Assembly: GCA_029879665.1 (NCBI GenBank)
Contig: JAOUPW010000035.1
Span: forward strand, 1 to 9,558
Reading direction: 5' to 3'
DNA length: 9,558 nt
Origin: Rhodospirillales bacterium
GTDB lineage: Bacteria; Pseudomonadota; Alphaproteobacteria; Rhodospirillales; JAOUPW01
The translations under genes and the position numbers were made by a program. The notes under the pieces are model-generated. The model searched no databases. It was not told the DNA's origin and worked only from the letters and a program-made list of their open reading frames with translations. Numbering within the stretch: the stretch's first letter is position 1; the number at the start of each line of letters is the position of its first letter. Of this stretch, positions 1 through 6,522 are shown piece by piece.

Positions 1-41
1 CCATTGACAAGCCGGGAACAATCGCCTTCTTTGGCGTTCCC

Positions 42-1220
42 ATGCTTATACTTTTCCTAATTGTTTTCATTGATCTGGTTGGCTTCGGGCTAATAATTCC
101 GCTGCTGCCGTTCTATGCCGAATATTTCCAGGCCTCGCCCTTCGTGGTCGGGCTGGTAATGGCCACCTATTCCCTGACCCAGTTTATCGCCGCCCCCCTA
201 TGGGGCCGGGCCTCCGACCGCATCGGCCGGCGCCCGATTCTGCTGGTCAGCCTGGCCGGCGCGGCGTTGTCCTATGTCTGGCTCGGCTTCGCCGACAGCC
301 TCGCCATGCTGTTCGCCGCCCGCGCCTTCGGCGGCATCATGGCCGGCAACCTGTCGGCGGCCTTCGCCTACATCGCCGACATCACGACGCCTGAAAACCG
401 GGCCAAGGGGATGGGGATGATCGGCGCCGCCTTCGGCCTCGGCTTCATCGCCGGGCCGGCCATTGGCGGTATTCTTGCCGGACCCGACCCCATCAACGCC
501 GATTTCCAGACTCCGGCCTTCGCCGCCGCCGGGCTGTCGGCTGCCGCCTTCGCCCTCGCCCTGGCCATTCTCAAGGAATCCCTGTCGCCGGAAATCCGCG
601 CCCGCCTCGCCGCCAAGCCGTCGCAGACCCGCTGGGCCCAGCTCCGGGCCGCCCTCGGCCGTCCCGGGGTCGGACTCTTCCTGGCCATCAGCTTTCTCGC
701 CACCTTCGTCTTTGCGGGCATGGAAACCACCTTCGCCATGTGGTCACGGCGACAGTTCGGCTGGGGGCCGGAACAGAACGGCTACCTGTTCGCCAGCGTC
801 GGCCTGCTGAGCGCGGCGGTGCAGGGTGGGCTGATTGGGCGGCTGGCCCGGCGTTTCGGTGAGAAGAACCTGGTCCTCCAGGGAGCGGCGGCACTGGCGG
901 CGGGGTTGTTCCTGGTTCCCTTTTCCACCAACCTCTGGATTTTAGCGGTCGCCATGATCCTGCTGGGCTACGGTTTCAGCATCATGATGCCGTCGCTCAA
1001 CAGCCTGATCTCCCTTCAGGTCGGCGAGGAAGAACAGGGCGGCGTCATGGGGGTGGCGCGGTCGGTTACCATTATGGCCCGCGTCGTCGGGCCAGCCTGG
1101 GCCGGATTTCTGTTTTTCGCCCTGGGCAAAGAATGGCCGTACCTGGGCGGCGCTGCGGTGATGATCGGGGTTCTGTTTCTCGGTTTGAAGGCGCGATGGA
1201 GTTTCGCTAAGGCAAACTAA
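42..1220 (+). CDS. TetA-like MFS drug/proton antiporter
   Basis: This is a 12-helix inner-membrane transporter of the major facilitator superfamily, TCR/Tet-like branch, which exports small hydrophobic compounds in exchange for protons. The first helix carries the family's DLVGFGLIIPLLP signature (residues 11-23). Motif A, GRASDRIGRRP (55-65), lies between helices 2 and 3. The antiporter motif C, GFIAGPAIGG (134-143), is in helix 5. Length (392 aa) is normal for the family. The substrate cannot be read from sequence, and tetracycline resistance should not be assumed. The start is uncertain: no Shine-Dalgarno precedes the ATG at 42, and the same frame is open back to base 3 with plausible residues (IDKPGTIAFFGVP), so the true start may lie left of the window. 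Its end overlaps the convergent cyaY end by 14 bases. Confidence 0.9.
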   Translation: MLILFLIVFIDLVGFGLIIPLLPFYAEYFQASPFVVGLVMATYSLTQFIAAPLWGRASDRIGRRPILLVSLAGAALSYVWLGFADSLAMLFAARAFGGIMAGNLSAAFAYIADITTPENRAKGMGMIGAAFGLGFIAGPAIGGILAGPDPINADFQTPAFAAAGLSAAAFALALAILKESLSPEIRARLAAKPSQTRWAQLRAALGRPGVGLFLAISFLATFVFAGMETTFAMWSRRQFGWGPEQNGYLFASVGLLSAAVQGGLIGRLARRFGEKNLVLQGAAALAAGLFLVPFSTNLWILAVAMILLGYGFSIMMPSLNSLISLQVGEEEQGGVMGVARSVTIMARVVGPAWAGFLFFALGKEWPYLGGAAVMIGVLFLGLKARWSFAKAN

Positions 1221-1539
1221 AGGGCTGGCCGGTGGCGTTACTGAGTTCGCTGCCTAGAATGTCCGTCAATTTTTCCCCGCCCCGGGTGGAGATCCACGCC
1301 TGCCCGGTTTCGTCATAATCGAAATGGGCCGCGCCGCTGAACGGCGACGACAACCAGATCTGGCGCATGGGAGCATGCTTGTTGATCACGTACTGGGCGC
1401 CCGTTTCCAGCTCGATGGTCAGAATTCCGCTTTCCAGATCCACCTCCAGATAATCGCCGAGGACATCCTCAATGGCCTCCATGAAGTCGTGAAGGGCCTT
1501 GTCGGCGCGGGTTTCAAAGGAGGAAGTCTGGTCCACCAT
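1207..1539 (-). CDS. cyaY: Iron donor protein CyaY (bacterial frataxin)
   Basis: Frataxin homologue, a small cytosolic iron-binding protein that modulates iron delivery to, and activity of, the IscS/IscU iron-sulfur cluster machinery. The 110-residue product has the whole fold: an acidic first helix ([20 protein letters not shown], 13-32), then GILTIEL (38-44), then the family signature [20 protein letters not shown] (50-69), and a final helix LTDILGSEL (91-99). A TTG two codons upstream (1543-1545) is also in frame. The ATG at 1537-1539 is preferred because AGGA lies 9 bases before it but only about 3 before the TTG. The gene is convergent with the MFS gene, overlapping its stop by 14 bases, and divergent from rpmE. 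No terminator is visible between the two convergent genes. Confidence 0.95.
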   Translation of the reverse strand: MVDQTSSFETRADKALHDFMEAIEDVLGDYLEVDLESGILTIELETGAQYVINKHAPMRQIWLSSPFSGAAHFDYDETGQAWISTRGGEKLTDILGSELSNATGQPFSLP

Positions 1540-1603
1540 ATCCAATTATCCTTTTGTTTTTAGGTCTTTTTTCATTTCACCCCCCGGATGCCAAGAAGGA
1601 GCC

Positions 1604-1632
1604 TTGTGCCCGGGCCTATGCTTGGGTATATA
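1604..1632 (+). promoter_or_regulatory. Sigma70-type promoter of rpmE
   Basis: TTGTGC (1604-1609) and TATATA (1627-1632) are separated by exactly 17 bases, close to the housekeeping consensus. Transcription would begin near 1639, giving a leader of about 20 bases that contains the GGAG at 1648-1651. It lies in the 119-base divergent gap between cyaY and rpmE. I saw no comparably good promoter for cyaY on the other strand. Confidence 0.55.
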
Positions 1633-1658
1633 GAGCGCCCGATCGCCGGAGCAAAGAC

Positions 1659-1883
1659 ATGAAAAAAGAAATTCACCCCGATTACCATTCCATCAACGTC
1701 GAAATGACCGATGGCACCACCTTCCAGACTCGCTCCACCTGGGGCAAGGAAGGCGATACCCTGAAGCTGGAAATCGACCCCAAGACCCATCCCGCCTGGA
1801 CCGGCGTGCACCGTCTGCTCGACAGCGGCGGCCGCCTCGCCAAATTCCAGAAACGGTTCAAGGGGTTCGGCCTCAAGGAGTAA
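1659..1883 (+). CDS. rpmE: 50S ribosomal protein L31, zinc-free form
   Basis: L31 is a small protein of the large ribosomal subunit that bridges the 50S and 30S subunits. The 74-residue product begins [10 protein letters not shown], followed by the conserved blocks [17 protein letters not shown] and HPAWTG, and ends in a basic FQKRFKGFG stretch. It has no cysteine, so it lacks the zinc ribbon of the C+ L31 form; a cysteine-free L31 is usual in alphaproteobacteria. The same frame is open upstream to an ATG at 1554. The start at 1659 is chosen because L31 homology begins there and GGAG (1648-1651) is 7 bases upstream. The gene is monocistronic, with its own promoter and an intrinsic terminator. 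Confidence 0.96.
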   Translation: MKKEIHPDYHSINVEMTDGTTFQTRSTWGKEGDTLKLEIDPKTHPAWTGVHRLLDSGGRLAKFQKRFKGFGLKE

Positions 1884-1942
1884 TTCTCCAGGCCCCCCTG
1901 AACCCACTTTGGCCAACTTGGGCCAATTGGTTCGGTATTACC

Positions 1943-1974
1943 AAAGGCGCCCTGCATCAGCAGCGCGCCTTTTT
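1943..1974 (+). terminator. Intrinsic terminator after rpmE
   Basis: An 8-bp perfect stem (1943-1950 with 1965-1972) is extended, past one C-C mismatch, by four more pairs (1952-1955 with 1960-1963) closing a four-base loop. Five T (1970-1974) follow, three of them within the stem. It lies 60 bases after the rpmE stop. Confidence 0.8.
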
Positions 1975-1998
1975 CATTTCCCCCTCCCATTTCCTCCC

Positions 1999-2027
1999 CT
2001 TGCACGGGTCCGGCCGCGAACCTAAAT
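1999..2027 (+). promoter_or_regulatory. Sigma32 (RpoH)-like heat-shock promoter
   Basis: CTTGCA (1999-2004), a 16-base spacer, then CCTAAAT (2021-2027). The alphaproteobacterial RpoH pattern is roughly CTTGAA, 16-17 bases, CYTATNT, so each half has one mismatch. It sits just past the rpmE terminator and upstream of the Hsp20 gene, where a heat-shock promoter is expected. Transcription would start near 2034 and give a leader of about 100 bases. Confidence 0.45.
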
Positions 2028-2050
2028 CAGGGCCGATGACGGATGCCGCA

Positions 2051-2141
2051 TCGTTCGGGTCCAGCCATCGCAAACGAAACCGGGTCCGGCTGAGCCAAGC
2101 GGGCCCTTAATCCATGTAGCTTCTATAGGAGAATATGGTTA
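2051..2141 (+). promoter_or_regulatory. Candidate ROSE-like RNA thermometer in the hsp20 leader
   Basis: Three successive hairpins can be drawn. The first is weak (2051-2055 with 2073-2077). The second is GC-rich with one G-U pair (2082-2088 with 2100-2106). The third covers the translation start: 2112-2117 pairs with 2133-2138 including one G-U, then a small internal loop (2118-2119 opposite 2132), then CUUC (2120-2123) pairs with GGAG (2128-2131) including one G-U, closing a UAUA loop. A weak extension (2108-2110 with 2139-2141) reaches the chosen ATG. The Shine-Dalgarno and the ATG at 2135 are therefore both inside an imperfect, wobble-containing hairpin, as in the ROSE elements known before Hsp20 genes of alpha- and gammaproteobacteria. 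The canonical ROSE UUGCU motif is not exact (UAGCU here). Folding was done by eye. Confidence 0.5.
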
Positions 2142-2602
2142 TGCGTATGATTGATTTTTCCCCCCTGTTCCGTTCCACCGTCGGTTTCGACCGCATGCAG
2201 AGCATGCTGGAATCCGCCGCCCGCACCAGTTCCCAGGACCAGGGCTACCCCCCCTATAACATTGAGGCGCTGAACGAAGACGCCTATAGGATCACCATGG
2301 CCGTGGCCGGGTTTTCCGAGAAGGATCTCGACATCACCGTCAACCAAAACACCCTTGAAGTTTCCGGTCGCCTGGAAAAGGACGATAGCAAAAACGCCGC
2401 CTATCTTTTCCACGGACTGGCGTCCCGCGATTTCAAGCGCAGTTTCAAGCTTGCCGATCACATCAAGGTGGTAAACGCGGCCCTGGCCGACGGCCTGCTG
2501 CACATAGACCTGGCGCGCGAAATCCCTGAGGAAATGAAACCGCGCAAGATTGCCATTTCAAGTGGCCCGGCAGTCAAGACCCTCAAGCAGAAAGCCGCCT
2601 GA
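2141..2602 (+). CDS. ibpA: Small heat-shock protein, Hsp20/IbpA type
   Basis: ATP-independent cytosolic holdase chaperone that binds unfolding proteins and passes them to DnaK/ClpB. The N-terminus MRMIDFSPLFRSTVGFDRM is typical of IbpA-class proteins. The alpha-crystallin domain runs from about residue 37 to 127 and includes AALADGLLHIDL (113-124), the A-x-L-x-x-G-hydrophobic signature. The C-terminal tail carries the oligomerising I-x-I motif (IAI, 137-139). Length, 153 aa, is usual. An ATG at 2135 would add two residues. The ATG at 2141 is preferred because GGAG (2128-2131) is 9 bases from it but only 3 from 2135, and because homologues begin MRxxDFSPL. Regulation is probably double: a sigma32-like promoter and a temperature-sensitive leader. 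The gene appears monocistronic. Confidence 0.95.
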   Translation: MRMIDFSPLFRSTVGFDRMQSMLESAARTSSQDQGYPPYNIEALNEDAYRITMAVAGFSEKDLDITVNQNTLEVSGRLEKDDSKNAAYLFHGLASRDFKRSFKLADHIKVVNAALADGLLHIDLAREIPEEMKPRKIAISSGPAVKTLKQKAA

Positions 2603-2624
2603 CGGCCTCCGTCTTCCCGCATAC

Positions 2625-2658
2625 AAAGGCGCGCAGGCATCCCCTGCGCGCCTTTTTT
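2625..2658 (+). terminator. Strong intrinsic terminator after hsp20
   Basis: A perfect 13-bp stem (2625-2637 with 2643-2655) with a five-base loop, followed by a T tract (2653-2658). It lies 22 bases after the hsp20 stop. Its outer stem, AAAGGCGC with GCGCCTTT, is the same as that of the terminator after rpmE. Confidence 0.92.
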
Positions 2659-2737
2659 CCGCCCCCGGGAAACCTTCTGGCCGGCTCCGGACCTCCCCTT
2701 GTACAGAAATGGGCCTTCTTATGCCTCTCTCGAAGGG

Positions 2738-2764
2738 TTGGAATTCTTTACAATATGTTAGAAT
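2738..2764 (+). promoter_or_regulatory. Possible promoter of the adenylate cyclase gene
   Basis: The only AT-rich patch in the 228-base gap before the cyclase gene holds TTGGAA (2738-2743) and TAGAAT (2759-2764). The spacer is 15 bases, shorter than ideal. The rest of the gap contains the hsp20 terminator and, at 2820-2826, the cyclase ribosome-binding site. Weak evidence. Confidence 0.3.
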
Positions 2765-2830
2765 ATCTCTGTGTTTCATTGGAGTTACGCGTAAGTAAAA
2801 CTCCCGGCCAGAACGCAACCAGAGGGACGC

Positions 2831-4813
2831 ATGTCGGACGAAGGGCATATCATTTCCTATGAGCTATCCACCCTCAAGGATGGGCGCTGGGAGATTCATG
2901 CCACCTTTCCCGAGGACAAAAAAAACGAAGCGCTCGCGGAAGCAAAATCCTTCGAGGGATTATTCCATGTCCAGGCCGTCCGGCTGGTCATGGACACCTA
3001 CAACCACCAAGACGGCGAGAGCAACGAATTCGTCGTCTATCAGACCCCCAAGGATAAGATAAAACAGCTCAACAAACCTTCTCCGCGCGCACCGCAGCCC
3101 GCAACCAAGGCTAAGGGAAAAGAACCGGCGCGCAAACCCGCCCCCGCGCCTGAGCGCTCCAGTTCAAAAAAAGTCCGCTATGTAACTCAACAGGGAAGCA
3201 CGCCGACCTTCTTCGGCTTCGTCAAGATCGTCATCGTCATGCTGGCCAGTATTGCCGCCGCCCTGGTTTTCACCTGGCTGACCTGGATGGTGCTCAGCAC
3301 GCTTGAAAACATGGGCATCAGCATGCAGGGGATAAATCAGGATATCGTCCTGTTCTGCATGTTCGTATTTGGTTTTTTCATCACCGCCATCCCGCTGGCG
3401 AAATCCGTCGTTTCCCAGGAAGACATATCGACCACGGTCAGCCGCGTCGTCATTGAACCCGAAACGCCTCCCGCCCCTTCCGACAACGACGCGGTCGAAG
3501 TAGACGTCGAACCCGACCCGCCGGTCGAGGAAGAGGAAGAGGAACCCCAAGCGCCAGAACTGGAAGAAGAGGAAGAACTCGCCGAACTGGATGACACCGG
3601 CGAAGCGCAAAAAATCTTCATGATGAAATTTCTCGGCGAGGAATTACAGGAAGTCCAGGGCAGCGGCAGCAATCTGGACGGTTATAACAGGTTCGGCGTC
3701 AACCTGTTCCTCGCCGGAGCGGTGGAATCCTTAGCCCAAAGCCAGGGGCTGAACAAGGAAGCCGTTAGCCGGATTCTTTACGAATGCGTTTTTATTCTTG
3801 GCTTCAAGGAAGATATCGCCAAATCGTTTGCCAACAGGTACGACCAGTACCTTCTTGAAGGCGTTCATTACGTTCATATTTTTCAATCCGGCCGCACATC
3901 CATGGCCGGATACCTTGAAGACCCGGTGACAGCGCCCAAGCATCTCGCCGCCGCCCTGAAGGAATGGAACAAGCCACGGAAAGAAGAAGAAGAAAAAAAG
4001 GGCCCAATCACGGTGCTGTTTACCGATCTGGTTGGATCCACCTCTTTGACCCAGACCCGGGGCGACCACGCCGCCCAGGAAATCGTCCGAGTCCACAACC
4101 GCATCGTGCGCAGTGCCTTGCTGAACTTCAGAGGCAAGGAAGTCAAACATACGGGGGACGGCATCATGGCCTCGTTCACTGCGACATCGGATGCGGTGGA
4201 ATCCTCCATCACCATTCAGAATTCCGTGAAAGAACACAACCTGACCCATCCCGAGGACACCTTGAGCGTCCGCATCGGCATCAACGCCGGCGAGCCCATT
4301 GCCGAAGACGACGACCTGTTCGGAACCACCGTTCAATTGGCGGCGCGCCTATGCGACAAAGCCGAACCCGATCAAATTCTGGTCAGTGATATCGTTCACG
4401 GCATCTGTGCCGGCCGGAACTTCCATTTCATCAATCGAGGCCGGGCGGAACTGAAAGGATTTAAGGGGACCGTGCAGATGCACGAAACTCTCTGGGATCC
4501 AGCCAGGATTATGGAATTCACCGCCCAAAACCTTGAAGCGGAAGCCTCGGAAAAAGCCCTGGCGGAGGCGGAAGCGAGCCAACCAGGAGAGGAAACCGCC
4601 CAAATTTCCGAACAGGCCTCTCCGGAGGGTGAACCCCAAGACACCGCCGCAACGCCCGTGCCTCCGCCCGGAACCGAGGCGGGAGCCGCCGCCGAGCCCG
4701 GCGAATCCGGCACCGCTTCCGAAAATCCCACTCCGGCGGCCCCGGATTCTTCATCTCAGCCCTCCCTTGGCGAAATTTCGTCTCCAGCCTTCGTGTCTAC
4801 GCCAAGAGAATAA
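2831..4813 (+). CDS. Two-helix membrane class III adenylate cyclase
   Basis: Makes cAMP from ATP at the cytoplasmic face of the membrane. Domains in order: a soluble N-terminal domain (1-80; I know no function, but similar domains seem to precede cyclases in related alphaproteobacteria); a basic Pro/Ala/Lys linker; two membrane helices (about 127-153 and 172-193); a strongly acidic Glu/Pro linker (about 218-260); an unassigned helical domain (about 263-372); the class III catalytic domain (about 390-550); and an Ala/Glu/Pro/Ser-rich tail of about 100 residues. Metal-binding Asp are D399 (FTDLVGST) and D443 (HTGDG). Adenine-selecting residues are K439 and D495 (DLFG). The transition-state Arg is R506. 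Where many family members have Asn, this one has Q502 (VQLAAR). Start: AGAGGGA (2820-2826) precedes the ATG. The upstream signal it senses is unknown. Confidence 0.93.
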   Translation: MSDEGHIISYELSTLKDGRWEIHATFPEDKKNEALAEAKSFEGLFHVQAVRLVMDTYNHQDGESNEFVVYQTPKDKIKQLNKPSPRAPQPATKAKGKEPARKPAPAPERSSSKKVRYVTQQGSTPTFFGFVKIVIVMLASIAAALVFTWLTWMVLSTLENMGISMQGINQDIVLFCMFVFGFFITAIPLAKSVVSQEDISTTVSRVVIEPETPPAPSDNDAVEVDVEPDPPVEEEEEEPQAPELEEEEELAELDDTGEAQKIFMMKFLGEELQEVQGSGSNLDGYNRFGVNLFLAGAVESLAQSQGLNKEAVSRILYECVFILGFKEDIAKSFANRYDQYLLEGVHYVHIFQSGRTSMAGYLEDPVTAPKHLAAALKEWNKPRKEEEEKKGPITVLFTDLVGSTSLTQTRGDHAAQEIVRVHNRIVRSALLNFRGKEVKHTGDGIMASFTATSDAVESSITIQNSVKEHNLTHPEDTLSVRIGINAGEPIAEDDDLFGTTVQLAARLCDKAEPDQILVSDIVHGICAGRNFHFINRGRAELKGFKGTVQMHETLWDPARIMEFTAQNLEAEASEKALAEAEASQPGEETAQISEQASPEGEPQDTAATPVPPPGTEAGAAAEPGESGTASENPTPAAPDSSSQPSLGEISSPAFVSTPRE

Positions 4814-4874
4814 GGCCTTTTCCGGCGTCTTCCCGATCAAATATCCAAATGGGCATAAAATACGCCCGAATCTA

Positions 4875-4888
4875 TTGACGTCTATCAA
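4875..4888 (+). promoter_or_regulatory. FNR/Dnr/NnrR-type operator
   Basis: TTGAC-GTCT-ATCAA matches the CRP/FNR-superfamily operator TTGAT-N4-ATCAA at 9 of 10 defined positions. Its centre (4881.5) lies about 41.5 bases before the expected transcription start set by the -10 element at 4912-4917, the classical spacing for activation by FNR, Dnr or NnrR proteins. These sense oxygen loss or nitric oxide, which fits the genes that follow. Which family member binds cannot be decided from the site. Confidence 0.7.
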
Positions 4889-4911
4889 GGCGGCGCCGGG
4901 CTGACGGTGAG

Positions 4912-4917
4912 CATAAT
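4912..4917 (+). promoter_or_regulatory. -10 element of the DUF2249/hemerythrin operon
   Basis: CATAAT has five of six bases of the -10 consensus. No -35 hexamer is evident; the FNR-type box occupies that area, as in class II activated promoters. The start of transcription is expected at about 4923-4925, at the ATG itself, suggesting a leaderless or nearly leaderless message. The rest of the 109-base gap after the cyclase gene shows no clear terminator. Confidence 0.5.
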
Positions 4918-4922
4918 CGATC

Positions 4923-5228
4923 ATGATCGAATCTGAACCCCGCGCACCCGTCGCTGGCGATATTCCCGTTTTATGGCAGAATGGCGCGCCATGCATCGAC
5001 TTGCGCGGAATCGACGAACCGCCCAGGCCGCTGATCGCGATTATTGAATTGATCGAGCGTCCCGACACCGGCGACGAGGTCCGCGTCATCATGGACCGCG
5101 ACCCCATTCACCTGTACCCCGAACTCATGGAGCGCGGCTGGTCCTGGCATAAAGAGTTCATCGGAAGCCGCGACCTGCGCCTGACCCTCACCCGCGACCC
5201 CCCAGGCACCCCGGGAAGCGGTCCATGA
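4923..5228 (+). CDS. DUF2249 domain protein
   Basis: A 101-residue soluble protein of the DUF2249 family, whose biochemical role is not established. The family signature is seen as CIDLRGIDEPPRPL (24-37) and DRDPIHLYPELMERGW (58-73), within a small alpha/beta fold related in appearance to TusA/SirA-like domains. A single cysteine, C24, precedes the DLRG motif. DUF2249 genes often neighbour hemerythrin-like and nitric-oxide or denitrification genes, as here. The stop overlaps the start of the next gene as ATGA, implying translational coupling. No good Shine-Dalgarno precedes the ATG: GGTGAG at 4905-4910 is 12 bases away. The FNR-type box and -10 element directly upstream point to low-oxygen or NO control. 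Confidence 0.88.
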   Translation: MIESEPRAPVAGDIPVLWQNGAPCIDLRGIDEPPRPLIAIIELIERPDTGDEVRVIMDRDPIHLYPELMERGWSWHKEFIGSRDLRLTLTRDPPGTPGSGP

Positions 5229-6520
5229 CTTTTTCCGGCACCATCCTCATGGGAGCTCAAGCCAGACTTCTCGATCCAACCATCCCATACCGCTATTTCG
5301 CCGCCGCCCTGGGGTTTCATGTTCTGCTTTGGGGGTTGATCGCGATCTTTCCCGGCGACGTCGCCGTTTTCGCCGGCGGCCCCGGGCCGGCGCTGGCGGC
5401 GCTGCACAGCCTGACCCTGGGCGTGCTGACGATGACGGCCATGGGAGCATCCCTGCAGATGCTGCCGGTGGCAACCGGGATTCCGTTACGCAGCACCCGG
5501 TCCGCCCGCGTTGTTTCCTGGTTCTTCATCCCCGGCACCGTAATCTTGATTTGGGGCATGGCGGAAAGCGAGCATATTGCCATGGCGCTGGGCGGATTTG
5601 GCGTCACCATCGGCTTGGTTGTTTTCCTCGTCCTCATCACCGAGGTTCTGTGGCGCGCCCGCGCCTTCAAGCCCCTGGCCCGTTTCGGTCTGACCGCGAT
5701 GAGCGCGCTCGTGCTCGCCCTCGCCCTCGGTCTTGTTTTGATTATGGACAACGATCACGGTTTCCTCGACGACCGGATTGCCGTGATATCGATACATGTG
5801 ATTTTCGCCGGATTTGGGTTCATGGGAATGCTGGCGCTTGGTTTCAGCCATCTTCTGATACCGTTGTTCGCGCTCAGCGAAGGGGTGCCGACGGGCGAAA
5901 GCGGCGCCGCCTTCGCGTTTTCCATGCTGGGTCTGGCGGCCGGCATCGTTGGAATTTATTACGGACTGCCGGTCCTGGCGGCCGCCGGCGCGCTGGCCGG
6001 ACTGTTCGCCGCCGCCCTGCATGTGCGCGCCATGCGCCGCTGCCTGGCCAACGGCATGCGCAAGAACCTGGGTGTCGCGGGAAAACTCATGCGCGTCGGT
6101 TGGGGATTTCTGATCCTCGGCCTGATCACCGCGCTGCTCACGGCGACCGGGTTCGGCGGCACGCATGGGCCGCGCCTGTTCGTCTTTTTCGCGCTGTTCG
6201 GATGGCTGCTGACGTTTCTTCTCGGCGTGTTGCAGCGTATCATTCCATTTCTCGGTTCCATGAACGCCGCCCGCGCCGGCGCCAGCGCGCCCCGGCCGAG
6301 CGAACTGGCGCCGGATAACCTGCTCAACGCCCAGGCCCTGCTCCACGCCCTGGCTCTGATCCTGACCGGTGCCGGGATCGCAATGGAAGCCGCCCTGCCG
6401 GTTCGTGCCGGCGGCATCGTCGGCCTGCTCGGTGCGATGATCTACGCTGTTTTTGCATTCCGCGTCTGGTGGATGATTCACGGCCGCCCACGCGCCACCA
6501 TCAAAAAGGAAAGACCCTGA
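5225..6520 (+). CDS. 12-helix membrane protein, heme-copper oxidase subunit I/NnrS-like
   Basis: A very hydrophobic 431-residue inner-membrane protein with about 12 helices (roughly 24-45, 58-80, 97-113, 118-143, 155-174, 188-215, 228-248, 249-268, 287-308, 316-342, 367-386, 394-416). His residues lie at helix ends: H61, H191, H209, H314, H374. A similar unit occurs three times: a His at the start of a helix, then G-x-x-(L/H/Q)-x-x-(I/L)-P at its end (H61 to P81, H191 to P213, H314 to P341). That three-fold pattern resembles heme-copper oxidase subunit I, whose 12 helices are pseudo-threefold, so haem binding is plausible but unproven. The WHAHEM-like motif of true NnrS is not seen, so I withhold that name. 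Its start is coupled by ATGA to the DUF2249 gene, and a hemerythrin gene follows, suggesting a nitrosative-stress or denitrification role. Confidence 0.72.
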   Translation: MTFSGTILMGAQARLLDPTIPYRYFAAALGFHVLLWGLIAIFPGDVAVFAGGPGPALAALHSLTLGVLTMTAMGASLQMLPVATGIPLRSTRSARVVSWFFIPGTVILIWGMAESEHIAMALGGFGVTIGLVVFLVLITEVLWRARAFKPLARFGLTAMSALVLALALGLVLIMDNDHGFLDDRIAVISIHVIFAGFGFMGMLALGFSHLLIPLFALSEGVPTGESGAAFAFSMLGLAAGIVGIYYGLPVLAAAGALAGLFAAALHVRAMRRCLANGMRKNLGVAGKLMRVGWGFLILGLITALLTATGFGGTHGPRLFVFFALFGWLLTFLLGVLQRIIPFLGSMNAARAGASAPRPSELAPDNLLNAQALLHALALILTGAGIAMEAALPVRAGGIVGLLGAMIYAVFAFRVWWMIHGRPRATIKKERP

Positions 6521-6522
6521 CC

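Noticed and set aside
4..32. TTGACA at 4-9 as a promoter for the MFS gene
   Set aside because: The bases 17 downstream (TTCTTT) are a poor -10, and the frame is open through this stretch, so it is probably coding.
1554..1658. N-terminal extension of L31 from the ATG at 1554
   Set aside because: The extra 35 residues have no L31 similarity and would span the sigma70-like promoter. The ATG at 1659 has a proper Shine-Dalgarno.
2785..2794. Perfect 10-base palindrome TTACGCGTAA before the cyclase gene
   Set aside because: About nine such 10-base palindromes are expected by chance in a window this size. No second copy or known operator match seen.
3731..4336. 201-codon open frame antisense to the cyclase catalytic domain
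   Set aside because: It includes a poly-Phe run that is merely the complement of the Glu/Lys codons. No ribosome-binding site or recognisable domain.
5329..6481. Long open frames in other registers over the 12-helix membrane protein gene, about 330 codons on each strand
   Set aside because: They are rich in Arg/His/Gly/Gln with no family motifs, and are shadows of a GC-rich gene whose own frame gives a coherent membrane protein.
5225..6520. Naming the membrane protein nnrS
   Set aside because: Context fits, but I do not see the WHAHEM-type and GHTGR-type motifs expected of NnrS, so only a superfamily-level description is given.
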